27,249 nt of DNA. It comes from CAZYWA01 sp964650975 [NCBI: uncultured bacterium]. Its GTDB lineage: Bacteria > JADJOY01. Made by a program: the position numbers and the translations under genes. Each line of letters opens with the position of its first letter. Position 1 is the stretch's first letter. Of this stretch, positions 21,163 to 27,249 are shown piece by piece. The notes beneath the pieces are model-generated. The model did no database searches. It saw only the letters and a program-made list of their open reading frames with translations, and had not been told where the DNA came from. Where the stretch lies: assembly GCA_964650975.1 (NCBI GenBank), contig CAZYWA010000027.1, positions 1 to 27,249 of the forward strand, in the 5' to 3' direction.

Positions 21163-22130
21163 TCGGACAGCGCGGGCGCCGGCGAGAGCGGTGAACCGAG
21201 CGGCACCGCGTTGGGTGGGGCTGCGGGAGGCGGCACCGCGGCAGGAGGCGCTGCGACGGGAGCGCGCTCCGACGGAGCTTCGTCGGGCGCGCGAGCAGGC
21301 AGCTCCCAGCGATCCTTGCGCTTGCCGGTGACGCCCGGATCGCCCGCGCCGAGCTCGATCAGCTTGCGCCGCGCGGACTCCTGATCGTCGCCCTTGGGCG
21401 CGATCTCGAAGGCCTTGCGATACGCGGCGATGGCGTCCTCTTTCTTCGAGAGCGCGCGCAGCACGTCTCCCTTGGCGAGGAAGGCCGGCGGGTACTTGGG
21501 CGCGTCGGTGGCGGCGGTGCTGCACTCGTGCAGCGCCACGTCGAGGCGGTTGGCACCGGCGAGCGTCTGGCAGAGCGCGGTGCGCAGCACACCGTCCTTG
21601 GGATCCATGTCGAGGGCTTTCCAGTAGGTCGCGATGGCATCGTCGGCGCGGCCCTGCCCCGTATAAGCCTCGGCGAGGTTCGCGAGCGCCGCTTCCGGCG
21701 TCGCGTACTTCCGCTCCGGCGCGAGCGCCGCCTGGAAATCGGCAATCGCCTCGTCGAAGCGCCGGTCACGCAGCCGCGCGACACCGCGCAGATTGAGCAG
21801 CTCGGGATCGTCCGGGGCCGCCGCGAGCCCGTCCTCGATCTCGGCCTCCGCCCGCTTGTACTCGCCACGCTGGATGAGCACCACGCCCAGCACGTACTGG
21901 ACCTGGCGGTCGTGGGGCGACTTGACCTTCGCCTGTTCGAGGCTGCGGAGCGCCGACTCGAGACGGCCCGCGCGGTACTCGCTCAGGCCGCGCTGCACCA
22001 GGAAGTTGGCGTCGGTGCCGATCTGGGCGGGCTGCTGCTTCTCCTCGGGGCACCCCGCCGCGCCCGCGAGCACCAGCAACGCGAGCAGCGCCGGCGCCGC
22101 CGCTCGCAGCGAACGCCGGACGCACGTCAC
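21150..22130 (-). CDS. TPR-repeat lipoprotein
   Basis: The product is 326 aa from GTG 22130, overlapping the kinase stop (GTGA). The N-terminus RRSLRAAAPALLALLVLAGAAGC is a lipoprotein signal with Cys27. About six tetratricopeptide repeats follow: FLVQRGLSEYRAGRLESALRSLEQAKVKSP, VQYVLGVVLIQRGEYKRAEAEIEDGLAAAP, LLNLRGVARLRDRRFDEAIADFQAAL, AALANLAEAYTGQGRADDAIATYWKALDMDP and FLAKGDVLRALSKKEDAIAAYRKAFEIAP. The C-terminal 50 residues are a Pro/Ala-rich, probably disordered tail. It would be a periplasmic scaffold. Translational coupling to the kinase, whose PEGA domains face the same compartment, suggests the two proteins work together. It overlaps the convergent glycosyltransferase gene by 13 bases. 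Confidence 0.9.
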   Translation of the reverse strand: MTCVRRSLRAAAPALLALLVLAGAAGCPEEKQQPAQIGTDANFLVQRGLSEYRAGRLESALRSLEQAKVKSPHDRQVQYVLGVVLIQRGEYKRAEAEIEDGLAAAPDDPELLNLRGVARLRDRRFDEAIADFQAALAPERKYATPEAALANLAEAYTGQGRADDAIATYWKALDMDPKDGVLRTALCQTLAGANRLDVALHECSTAATDAPKYPPAFLAKGDVLRALSKKEDAIAAYRKAFEIAPKGDDQESARRKLIELGAGDPGVTGKRKDRWELPARAPDEAPSERAPVAAPPAAVPPPAAPPNAVPLGSPLSPAPALSDQTR

Positions 22131-24244
22131 GGAAGCCGCACCTCTTGCCCGTTGCGTACCGCGATCGAGGTGGACGAGTCGGTCCCGTCGGCGAGCCGAT
22201 AGCGCACCTTGTGCGACCCCACGAGTAGCTTGAACGAACGGCGCTGCTCGGGACGATCGTCGATCCACAGCTCGCGCACCGCGGGGTCGACCTCCACCGC
22301 GCTCTCGAAGCGGATCGGCTTCTTGTATTCGTCGTCGGCGGCCACGTCGATGGGCACGATCTCGTCGAGGCCCACACTGGGGTTCACGAAGCGGAAGCGG
22401 TGGACACCGGCCGTCGTGCTGTAACCGTAGAAAGGCGTTTGACCGATCGGCTCGGGCTTCCCTTCCTCGTACACCATGCTCCACGGCTCGGTGTTGAAGT
22501 TCACCACGCCGGTCCGCGAAGCACGGGTCAGCTCGTAACGTAGCGGCATGGTCCGGTTCGGCTCGATGGTCACCGGCGGCGGATGGAGAGTCGCGTAGCC
22601 GGCCTTTTCGACCGTCACCGGATAGCGCCCCGGCTTCAAGGTCGCGGTTTGCGGTGCCGTGAACTGCATGTCGCCGATCGAAACCAGGGCGCCTGGCGGG
22701 TCGCTCGCGATCTGCACCGTGACCGGCTTCGCGACCAGCGGGCCGTCGACGGCGACGCCCGGTGCCGAGGCATCCACGGCGATGGCCGTCGTCTTTGGCT
22801 CGTATCCGTCTTTTTCCAGCCGGATGCTGCGCCGCCCGATCGGCAGCTCGAGCTCGGCGGGCGTGGCCTTGTGCTGGTCCTCTCCGTCGACCCAGATCTC
22901 GGCACCGCTCGGGCTCGACGTCACCTCGACGTGCCGCTTGCCCGAAGCCGCGGTTACGGTCGCGGGCACGCCGGGAGTCGGCACCGGCACCACCGCCGCG
23001 GTTCCACCGGGCCGCTCCGAGGAACCTGGACCCTGACCTGGCGCCGCCGGCGGCACGGCCGTCACCACCGCGCCGGCTCTCTCGGGGGTCACCACGTAGC
23101 GCTTGAGGAGCGCGGCACCCGCCACGAACACGACCACCACCAGCAACGCCTGCAGCGCGAACCGGCCCAGCGAGACCGTCGGGGCACCCGGCAGCGGCCC
23201 GGCGCCGGAAGACACCTGCACCGGTCCCGCGGAGCCGGGCGTGGGAGTGATGCCGAGCGCCGCGATCTCCGAGGCCAGGGTCGCGGCCGCGTCCGGCTCG
23301 GAGAAGAGCTCGCGCAGGAACAGCACCCGCTCGTGGTTTCCCGAGACCAGGCCGAGCCGCGTCATCACGTCGATGATCGCGAGCTCCATGGCGCGCGCGG
23401 TCTGGAAGCGCTCGGCGCGGGTGCGCGCCAGGGCCCGGAGCACCAGCTCCTCGACTTCCTCGGGAATGGCCGGGTTCACGTCGCGCGGCAGCGGCACGTC
23501 GACCCGCTGGATGCGGTCGATGGTCTCGGGAAGGCTCACGTCGTCGGGAAAGAGCTTCCGCGCGGTCAAGAGCTCGAACAGGATCACGCCCAGCGAGAAG
23601 AGATCGGAGCGCTGGTCGAGGGTCTGGCCGGAGATCTGCTCCGGAGACATGTAGGAGAGCTTGCCCTTCACCGTTCCGGCCGTGGTCTCGGACGCGATCA
23701 GCGACGCCTTCGCGATCCCGAAGTCGGTGACCTTCACCTCGCCCTCGAAGCTCACCAGCACGTTCTGCGGCGAGACGTCGCGGTGGATGATCTCGAGCGG
23801 GGCGCCGTCGTAGGACGAGCGCTGGTGCGCGTAGCCGAGCCCGGCGCACACGTCGCGGATGATGCCCAGCGCGTGCTCGACCGGAATGCCGATGCCGGTT
23901 CGCACGCTACGGTCGAGCAGGTCGCGCAGGTTCTTGCCGTGCACGAACTCCATCGAGATGAAGTACGTGTCGCCGAGCCGGCCGAAGTCGTAGATCTGGA
24001 CGATGTTCGCGTGGTTGAGCTGCGCCGCGAGCTTGGCCTCGTTCAGGAACATCGCCACCGAGCGCTCGTCGCGCATCAGGTGCGGCAGCATGCGCTTGAG
24101 CGCGACCAGCTTCTCGAAGCCGCCCGGGCCGACGCGCTTGGCGAGGAAGATCTCGCCCATGCCGCCCGCGGCGATGCTGCGCAGGATCCGGTATTGGCCG
24201 AGGCGCGGCAGCGCGTCGGCGGAAGGCGAAGTGTGGGTCGCCAT
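22127..24244 (-). CDS. Transmembrane Ser/Thr protein kinase with PEGA repeats
   Basis: The product is 705 aa, starting MATHTSPSADALPRLGQYRI at ATG 24244; no good Shine-Dalgarno is visible. The kinase domain (about 17-295) is complete: IAAGGMGEIFLAKR (glycine loop), VALK (Lys50), Glu69, HRDVSPQN (154-161, catalytic Asp156), DFG (174-176), YMSPEQ and SDLFSLGVILFELLT. A single membrane helix (FALQALLVVVVFVAGAALL, 362-380) and a Pro-rich linker lead to extracytoplasmic PEGA-type repeats: VEVTSSPSGAEIWVDGE (about 439-480) and VTVQIASDPPGALVSIGD (about 508-550), then a third divergent one (TGVVNFNTEPWSMVYEEG). This is the myxobacterial-style Hanks kinase layout. The TPR lipoprotein follows and the FHA protein is divergent, a plausible sensor and effector set. 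Confidence 0.95.
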   Translation of the reverse strand: MATHTSPSADALPRLGQYRILRSIAAGGMGEIFLAKRVGPGGFEKLVALKRMLPHLMRDERSVAMFLNEAKLAAQLNHANIVQIYDFGRLGDTYFISMEFVHGKNLRDLLDRSVRTGIGIPVEHALGIIRDVCAGLGYAHQRSSYDGAPLEIIHRDVSPQNVLVSFEGEVKVTDFGIAKASLIASETTAGTVKGKLSYMSPEQISGQTLDQRSDLFSLGVILFELLTARKLFPDDVSLPETIDRIQRVDVPLPRDVNPAIPEEVEELVLRALARTRAERFQTARAMELAIIDVMTRLGLVSGNHERVLFLRELFSEPDAAATLASEIAALGITPTPGSAGPVQVSSGAGPLPGAPTVSLGRFALQALLVVVVFVAGAALLKRYVVTPERAGAVVTAVPPAAPGQGPGSSERPGGTAAVVPVPTPGVPATVTAASGKRHVEVTSSPSGAEIWVDGEDQHKATPAELELPIGRRSIRLEKDGYEPKTTAIAVDASAPGVAVDGPLVAKPVTVQIASDPPGALVSIGDMQFTAPQTATLKPGRYPVTVEKAGYATLHPPPVTIEPNRTMPLRYELTRASRTGVVNFNTEPWSMVYEEGKPEPIGQTPFYGYSTTAGVHRFRFVNPSVGLDEIVPIDVAADDEYKKPIRFESAVEVDPAVRELWIDDRPEQRRSFKLLVGSHKVRYRLADGTDSSTSIAVRNGQEVRLP

Positions 24245-24314
24245 GGAGAAGAGAGGTCGGTCGTTGGATATAGCCCGCACCCCAGGGTGGCGCAAGGAAC
24301 CGGACTCGCGGGGT

Positions 24315-24344
24315 TTGCGAGTGCACGCGATGCGTGCTTACAAT
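24315..24344 (+). promoter_or_regulatory. Candidate sigma-70 promoter of the FHA gene
   Basis: TTGCGA (24315-24320) and TACAAT (24339-24344, five of six consensus) are separated by 18 bases. They lie in the kinase/FHA divergent region, with the start codon at 24400. Confidence 0.55.
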
Positions 24345-24399
24345 CACGGCACCTTTCGCCGTCGACCGCTCGAGTGGGATCGGCCGAACGAGACGAGCC

Positions 24400-24789
24400 A
24401 TGGAAAACAAGACCTTCGTCTACGACAAGCCGTCGATCGGCGCGGACGATCTCAAGATTCCGCCCAACATCCGCGCCACGCTCAAGGTCATCAGCGGCAC
24501 CGAGCAGGGCCGGACCTTTCCGCTCGCGATGAGCGTCACGGTCATCGGTCGCGGCGAGCAGGCCGACATCCGCGTCGACGACGACGCGATGTCGCGCCGC
24601 CACACCGAGGTCTCCTACCGCAACCTGGAGTTCCGGGTGCGCGACCTGGAATCGAGCAACGGTACCTTCCTGAACGGCTCCGAGGTCAAGGAGTACGCGC
24701 TCCGGAACGGCGACAAGATCATGGCCGGCGAGACCTTGTTCCTGTTCTCCGTCGATCGGGTGGGCGCTCCTCCCAAGCCCGCTGTCTGA
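24400..24789 (+). CDS. FHA domain protein
   Basis: The product is 129 aa from ATG 24400 (MENKTFVYDKPSIGADDLKIPPN). It is a single forkhead-associated domain with a short N-terminal extension: LKVISGTEQGRTFPL, VIGRGEQADIRVDD (Arg51), MSRRHTEV (Ser65, His68), LESSNGTFLNG (Asn87) and LRNGDKIMAGETLFLFS. FHA domains bind phosphothreonine peptides, and the conserved Arg, Ser and Asn are all present. The N-terminal tail carries Thr5, a possible but unproven phosphosite. It is cytoplasmic and has no fused output domain, so it would be an adaptor. It is divergent from the Ser/Thr kinase gene (155-base gap), which makes it a likely reader of that kinase or its substrates. Confidence 0.93.
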   Translation: MENKTFVYDKPSIGADDLKIPPNIRATLKVISGTEQGRTFPLAMSVTVIGRGEQADIRVDDDAMSRRHTEVSYRNLEFRVRDLESSNGTFLNGSEVKEYALRNGDKIMAGETLFLFSVDRVGAPPKPAV

Positions 24790-24794
24790 GGAGG

Positions 24795-24828
24795 TCGGAG
24801 GGACCCGCTCCGGCGCGTCCGCAGCGAT
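24795..24828 (-). repeat. Intergenic repeat family 2, partial copy 4
   Basis: On the minus strand ATCGCTGCGGACGCG (24828-24814) is identical to 10645-10659, followed by a diverged CCGGAGCGGGTCCCTCC. It lies just after the FHA stop codon. Confidence 0.55.
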
Positions 24829-24835
24829 GGCCCGG

Positions 24836-24877
24836 CGGAGACCGGCGGGCTCCAAGCGTGGAGCGCGACGGTCTCCG
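24836..24877. terminator. Nested stem-loop between convergent FHA and MAPEG genes
   Basis: CGGAGACCG (24836-24844) pairs with CGGTCTCCG (24869-24877). Inside, GCTCCA (24849-24854) pairs with TGGAGC (24859-24864) around AGCG, leaving a small symmetric internal loop. It occupies most of the 97-base convergent spacer and could serve as a bidirectional terminator, though no T-run is seen. Confidence 0.6.
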
Positions 24878-24886
24878 GCGCGCGAG

Positions 24887-25321
24887 TCACGCCAGGCGGC
24901 TCAGTGTCTGCAGGGTCATCGCCAACGTGAGGACCCACCCGACCGTGTAGGCCGCGGTGCGATGCGGCTGGGTACCGCGGAGGTAGAAGATCGAATGGGC
25001 GATGCGCGCCGCCGCGAAGCCCCAGAAGTAGATCGTGGCCGCGGTCGCCGACGGACGCGTGAGCGCGAAGCACAGCGCCACGCCGAAGAACGGCAGCACG
25101 TTCTCCAGATCGTTCCGGTGAGCGCGGCGCGCGCGCTCCACGTCGGGGTGGCGATCGGTGGTGGCGCCGGCGATCAGCAGCGTGTCCTCCGGCGTCGCGA
25201 AGCGTTTCGCTCGGATGCGGTGCCGGCTGGTCCACATTCCCACCGCGAGCATCTTGAGCACCAGCACGCACCACACCACACCGAGTGTTGCGAGCGCCGG
25301 ATATTGCGCGAGCAGATTCAT
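24887..25321 (-). CDS. MAPEG-family membrane protein (MGST1-like)
   Basis: The product is 144 aa. The ATG at 25321 follows AGGAGG, a consensus ribosome-binding site. It has four predicted membrane helices (LATLGVVWCVLVLKMLAVGMW, ENVLPFFGVALCFALT, ATAATIYFWGFAAARIAHSIFYL, RTAAYTVGWVLTLAMTLQTL). The family signature is clear: ERARRAHRNDLENVLPFF (62-79) and ARIAHSIFYLRGTQPHRT (105-122), matching microsomal glutathione transferase 1-like bacterial MAPEG proteins. These are trimeric membrane enzymes that may conjugate glutathione to lipophilic electrophiles or reduce lipid peroxides. The bacterial substrate is unknown. It is divergent from dnaA across a 470-base spacer, which is not a usual dnaA neighbour. 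Confidence 0.92.
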   Translation of the reverse strand: MNLLAQYPALATLGVVWCVLVLKMLAVGMWTSRHRIRAKRFATPEDTLLIAGATTDRHPDVERARRAHRNDLENVLPFFGVALCFALTRPSATAATIYFWGFAAARIAHSIFYLRGTQPHRTAAYTVGWVLTLAMTLQTLSRLA

Positions 25322-25701
25322 TCACCACCTCCTGGCCGCGGGCGAATCCATCGCCCGGGAGCGCGCGAGTATAGGCGAAACGAGGCCCTGTGAAGCATTT
25401 CGGGGCCTGTGGAATTCGTCCCGGCTCCATCCGCGGAAATTTCTCGTTCTTTCGACGTCGATTGAGCACGGTCGAGTTATTTCGACCCACCCAATCGCCC
25501 ATCGCCTGTGCACAACCTGTTGATGAGCCGTTGGGAATTCGATAACCGGTGGAGATCACAAGCACTTCGCATCGAGTCGCGAACATCCCTCTTTTGTCGC
25601 GGATTTTTCGTACGCGGGGCGGCGCATCGCGCGAAATGCGCGCTTCACGTAGCCCACGCGTGACGCGCGCGACACCTCGCCGACACCACCCGACACGCGC
25701 C
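25322..25701. other. Structure-rich dnaA upstream region, possible oriC
   Basis: The first 380 bases of the MAPEG-dnaA spacer hold no gene I can support. It is less GC-rich than its surroundings, especially 25430-25620. Weak DnaA-box-like sites are TGTGAAGCA (25389), TGTGGAATT (25408) and TGTGCACAA (25507), each two or three mismatches from TGTGGATAA. Short inverted repeats include GGTCGA/TCGACC (25470-25487) and GCGCAT/ATGCGC (25622-25641). Origins often lie beside dnaA, but no exact box is present, so oriC is only a candidate. Confidence 0.35.
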
Positions 25702-25717
25702 TTGCTCCGCGTCACGC
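25658..25717 (+). promoter_or_regulatory. Phased CGACAC repeats within a 10-bp inverted repeat upstream of dnaA
   Basis: CGACAC occurs at 25670, 25681 and 25691, spaced 11 and 10 bases, about one helical turn. The trio is flanked by GCGTGACGCG (25658-25667) and its exact inverse CGCGTCACGC (25708-25717), the latter inside the candidate promoter spacer. This looks like a regulator-binding array controlling dnaA. Confidence 0.5.
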
Positions 25718-25729
25718 AATCCGCATAAT
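25702..25729 (+). promoter_or_regulatory. Candidate dnaA promoter
   Basis: TTGCTC (25702-25707) and CATAAT (25724-25729) have a 16-base spacer. A start near 25736 would give a leader of about 55 bases before the ATG at 25792. Confidence 0.5.
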
Positions 25730-25731
25730 GC

Positions 25732-25762
25732 GATCGTCGATCGAGCGACGATCTCGTCGCTC
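25732..25762 (+). promoter_or_regulatory. Mutually exclusive hairpins in the dnaA leader
   Basis: GATCGTCG (25732-25739) can pair with CGACGATC (25746-25753). Alternatively GAGCGACGA (25743-25751) can pair with TCGTCGCTC (25754-25762). The middle CGACGA is shared, so only one hairpin can form. The pair sits at the predicted start of the dnaA transcript. It may be an RNA switch or, as DNA, overlapping operator half-sites. Confidence 0.5.
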
Positions 25763-25791
25763 ATCCCTCACAACCGAGTTCGCTTCTCTCC

Positions 25792-27216
25792 ATGAGCCAA
25801 GTCGAAGAGATCTGGCGGCAGACGCTGTCGAACCTCAAGTCGCGCGTCGCCGCGCATCTCGTCGACTTGTGGGTGCGGCCCCTGTTACCGGTTCGACTCG
25901 ACGACGAGCGGCTGGTGGTTTCCGCTCCGAATCAATTCACCCGCGACTGGGTGCGCGAGCACTTCTTGCGCTTCATCGAGCAATCGCTTCCCGATCGCGC
26001 GGGCGTGCCGTACCAGCTGGTGCTCACGTTCGGCGAGCGCAGCGATCACGAAGCGGAGGCGCCACCGGCGGCTCCGGTGACCGTGCTGCGCGGCTCGGGT
26101 GCCGCGGCGCGGCCCAGCACGCGCGCCACCATCGCGGCGCTGCCCGCGCCGGTGCGCTCCCACGCGCTGCCGGCTCAGCTTCGTCAGCTCACCTTCGATC
26201 GCTTCGTGGTCGGACCCAGCAACCGCCTCGCGGCGGCCGCGGCGCGCAGCATCCTCGACGACCATGCACCGCGCTACAACCCGCTGTTCCTGAACGCCGC
26301 GGTGGGGCTCGGCAAGACCCACCTCGCGTGCGCCGTGGTCAACGAGTACCTCGAGCTGCGGCCCAGGTCGCGGATCGCGTTCGCGCCCGCCGAGCGGTTC
26401 CTCGCCGACATGGTGCTCGCCATCGGCCAGGGCCGCGTCGAGAGCTTCAAGGACCGCTACCGCCGCAACGTCGATCTGCTGGTGGTGGACGACGTCCAGT
26501 TCCTGGCCGGGAAAAAGCGCACCCAGTCGGAGTTCTTCCACGCCCTCGACGAGCTCTTCGCCGACGGCAAGCAGGTGGTGCTGACCGGCAACGGCAGCCC
26601 CGCGGCCATTCCCGACCTCGACGAGCCGCTTCGTTCGCGGCTGGGCGCCGGGCTGGTGGTGGAGATCGACCAGCCCGATCTCGAGATGCGGGTCCAGATC
26701 GTCGAGCGGCGCGGCTTCGAGCGCGGCGTGGCGCTGCCCGAGGGCGTCGCTTCGATGATCGCCTCGCTCGCCACCGTGAGCGTCCGCGATCTGGAAGGCG
26801 CCGTGAACCGGGTGCTCGCCCTCGCTTCGCTGACCGGCGAGGCGATCACGCTGACGCTGGCCGAGGAAGCCCTCAAGCCTTACCGGCGTCGCCAGACGGC
26901 CACCCTGACACCCGAGCGAATCCTGCTCGCGGTCGCGCGAGCCTGGGGGCTCGAGCCGGCGAAGCTCCGCACCCGCACCCGGCGCCGCGACATCCTGATC
27001 CCGCGCCAGGTGGTGCTCTACTTCTGCCGCAAGTACACGCCCGCCAGCCTGCAGAGCATCGGCGATCTGGTGGGACGCAATCACTCCTCGGTCATCCACT
27101 CGCTCACGACGCTCGAGAAGCGGCTGCTCTCCGACCGGAACCTTCGCCAGAAGGTCGAGTTCGTCGAGCAGCGGTTGCTCACCGAGCCCGCGACCGAGGA
27201 AGTGACACGGAACTGA
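25792..27216 (+). CDS. dnaA: Chromosomal replication initiator DnaA (divergent)
   Basis: The product is 474 aa from ATG 25792; no Shine-Dalgarno is seen. Domain I is typical (VEEIWRQTLSNLKSRVAAHLVDLWVRPL...APNQFTRDWVREHF), followed by a short variable linker. The AAA+ domain starts LTFDRFVVGPSNRLA (133 on), with a P-loop AAVGLGKTH whose first glycine is Ala (169), Walker B LLVVDDVQFLAGKKRTQSEFFHALDEL (229 on), a sensor I region TGNGSP instead of the usual S-D-R/K-x-P, box VII LRSRLGAG with the arginine finger retained, and sensor II VRDLEGAVNR. Domain IV (RRRDILIPRQVVLYFCRKYT, then GRNHSSVIHS) has Asn430 where DnaA proteins normally have Asp in GRDH(T/S)(T/S)V. It is the only initiator seen, but a second copy elsewhere cannot be excluded. 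Confidence 0.92.
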   Translation: MSQVEEIWRQTLSNLKSRVAAHLVDLWVRPLLPVRLDDERLVVSAPNQFTRDWVREHFLRFIEQSLPDRAGVPYQLVLTFGERSDHEAEAPPAAPVTVLRGSGAAARPSTRATIAALPAPVRSHALPAQLRQLTFDRFVVGPSNRLAAAAARSILDDHAPRYNPLFLNAAVGLGKTHLACAVVNEYLELRPRSRIAFAPAERFLADMVLAIGQGRVESFKDRYRRNVDLLVVDDVQFLAGKKRTQSEFFHALDELFADGKQVVLTGNGSPAAIPDLDEPLRSRLGAGLVVEIDQPDLEMRVQIVERRGFERGVALPEGVASMIASLATVSVRDLEGAVNRVLALASLTGEAITLTLAEEALKPYRRRQTATLTPERILLAVARAWGLEPAKLRTRTRRRDILIPRQVVLYFCRKYTPASLQSIGDLVGRNHSSVIHSLTTLEKRLLSDRNLRQKVEFVEQRLLTEPATEEVTRN

Positions 27217-27223
27217 GTTGCTC

Positions 27224-27249
27224 GGGGGGCTTTCCAAGCCCCCCGCCCC
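27224..27249 (+). repeat. Intergenic double-hairpin repeat, family 1, copy 3 (cut by window end)
   Basis: GGGGGGCTT (27224-27232), loop TCC and AAGCCCCCC (27236-27244), followed by GCCCC up to the window end, match hairpin A and the start of hairpin B of the copy at 8719. It begins seven bases after the dnaA stop, suggesting that dnaA is not co-transcribed with the next gene. Confidence 0.8.

Noticed and set aside
22583-24532. A 649-codon plus-strand open frame opposite the kinase gene
   Set aside because: Arg/His-rich composition with no recognisable domain; the opposite strand carries a complete kinase with PEGA repeats.
25322-25791. Definite oriC with DnaA boxes
   Set aside because: No exact TTATCCACA or inverse is present, only two- or three-mismatch sites; kept as a low-confidence candidate.
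1-27249. tRNA or rRNA genes
   Set aside because: No cloverleaf with a GGTTC-type T-arm or conserved rRNA segment was recognised on either strand by eye; a covariance search would be decisive.

Overview
The window is very GC-rich, densely coded DNA from a Gram-negative (diderm) bacterium. Diderm evidence is a TolC-type outer-membrane channel, a periplasmic adaptor with a lipobox, a type II secretion major pseudopilin, NagZ and other lipoproteins. A Ser/Thr kinase with PEGA repeats, FHA and PilZ proteins, a thrombospondin-3-type metalloprotease, DUF2330 and DUF2804 together suggest a deltaproteobacterial-type lineage (Myxococcota, Desulfobacterota, Binatota or an uncultured relative). That placement is inference; no rRNA or tRNA gene was recognised.

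Layout. (1) 1-6804, minus strand: a compact efflux operon with a TetR regulator, lipoprotein adaptor, ABC ATPase, TolC-like channel, second ABC ATPase and two ABC-2 permeases (the last runs off the window). It matches the E. coli cecR-ybhGFSR arrangement, except that the fused ATPase YbhF is split into two genes with a tolC-like gene between them. A perfect 19-bp palindrome lies just upstream of the tetR-like gene. (2) 6892-8706, plus: a DUF2804 protein and an uncharacterised HELLE-motif protein. (3) 8719-10891: a secreted zinc metalloprotease (minus), flanked by intergenic repeats and hairpins. (4) 10892-13143, plus: an RnfD/NqrB-like membrane protein and an exported DUF2330 protein with a WCDPC motif, a candidate redox pair. 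(5) 13166-14201, minus: a PilZ protein and a two-TM hypothetical, divergent from a membrane-anchored GspE/PilB-like ATPase (14284-15798). (6) 15812-15969: a strong hairpin and an AT-rich tandem array of four 20-bp near-palindromes spaced every 23 bp. (7) 16044-17147, minus: nagZ. (8) 17396-21162: a methyltransferase overlapping a GT2 glycosyltransferase, a lone gspG (minus) and a second paralogous GT2. (9) 21150-24789: a TPR lipoprotein and a PEGA Ser/Thr kinase (minus, overlapping), with a divergent FHA protein. (10) 24887-27216: a MAPEG protein (minus), a structure-rich 470-bp intergenic region and a divergent dnaA.

Two dispersed intergenic repeat families are visible. Family 1 is a double hairpin found at 8719, 10739 (inverted) and 27224. 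Family 2 is built around GCGAGGGACCGC and occurs around 10608, 10806 and 17194, with a related partial copy at 24795. Functionally the window mixes envelope export, extracytoplasmic redox, lipid or polymer glycosylation, phospho-signalling and replication initiation. The observations most worth follow-up are the complementary degeneracy of the split ATPases, the RnfD-like/DUF2330 pair, the 23-bp palindrome array, the membrane-anchored secretion-type ATPase and the altered DNA-recognition motif of DnaA with switchable hairpins in its leader.
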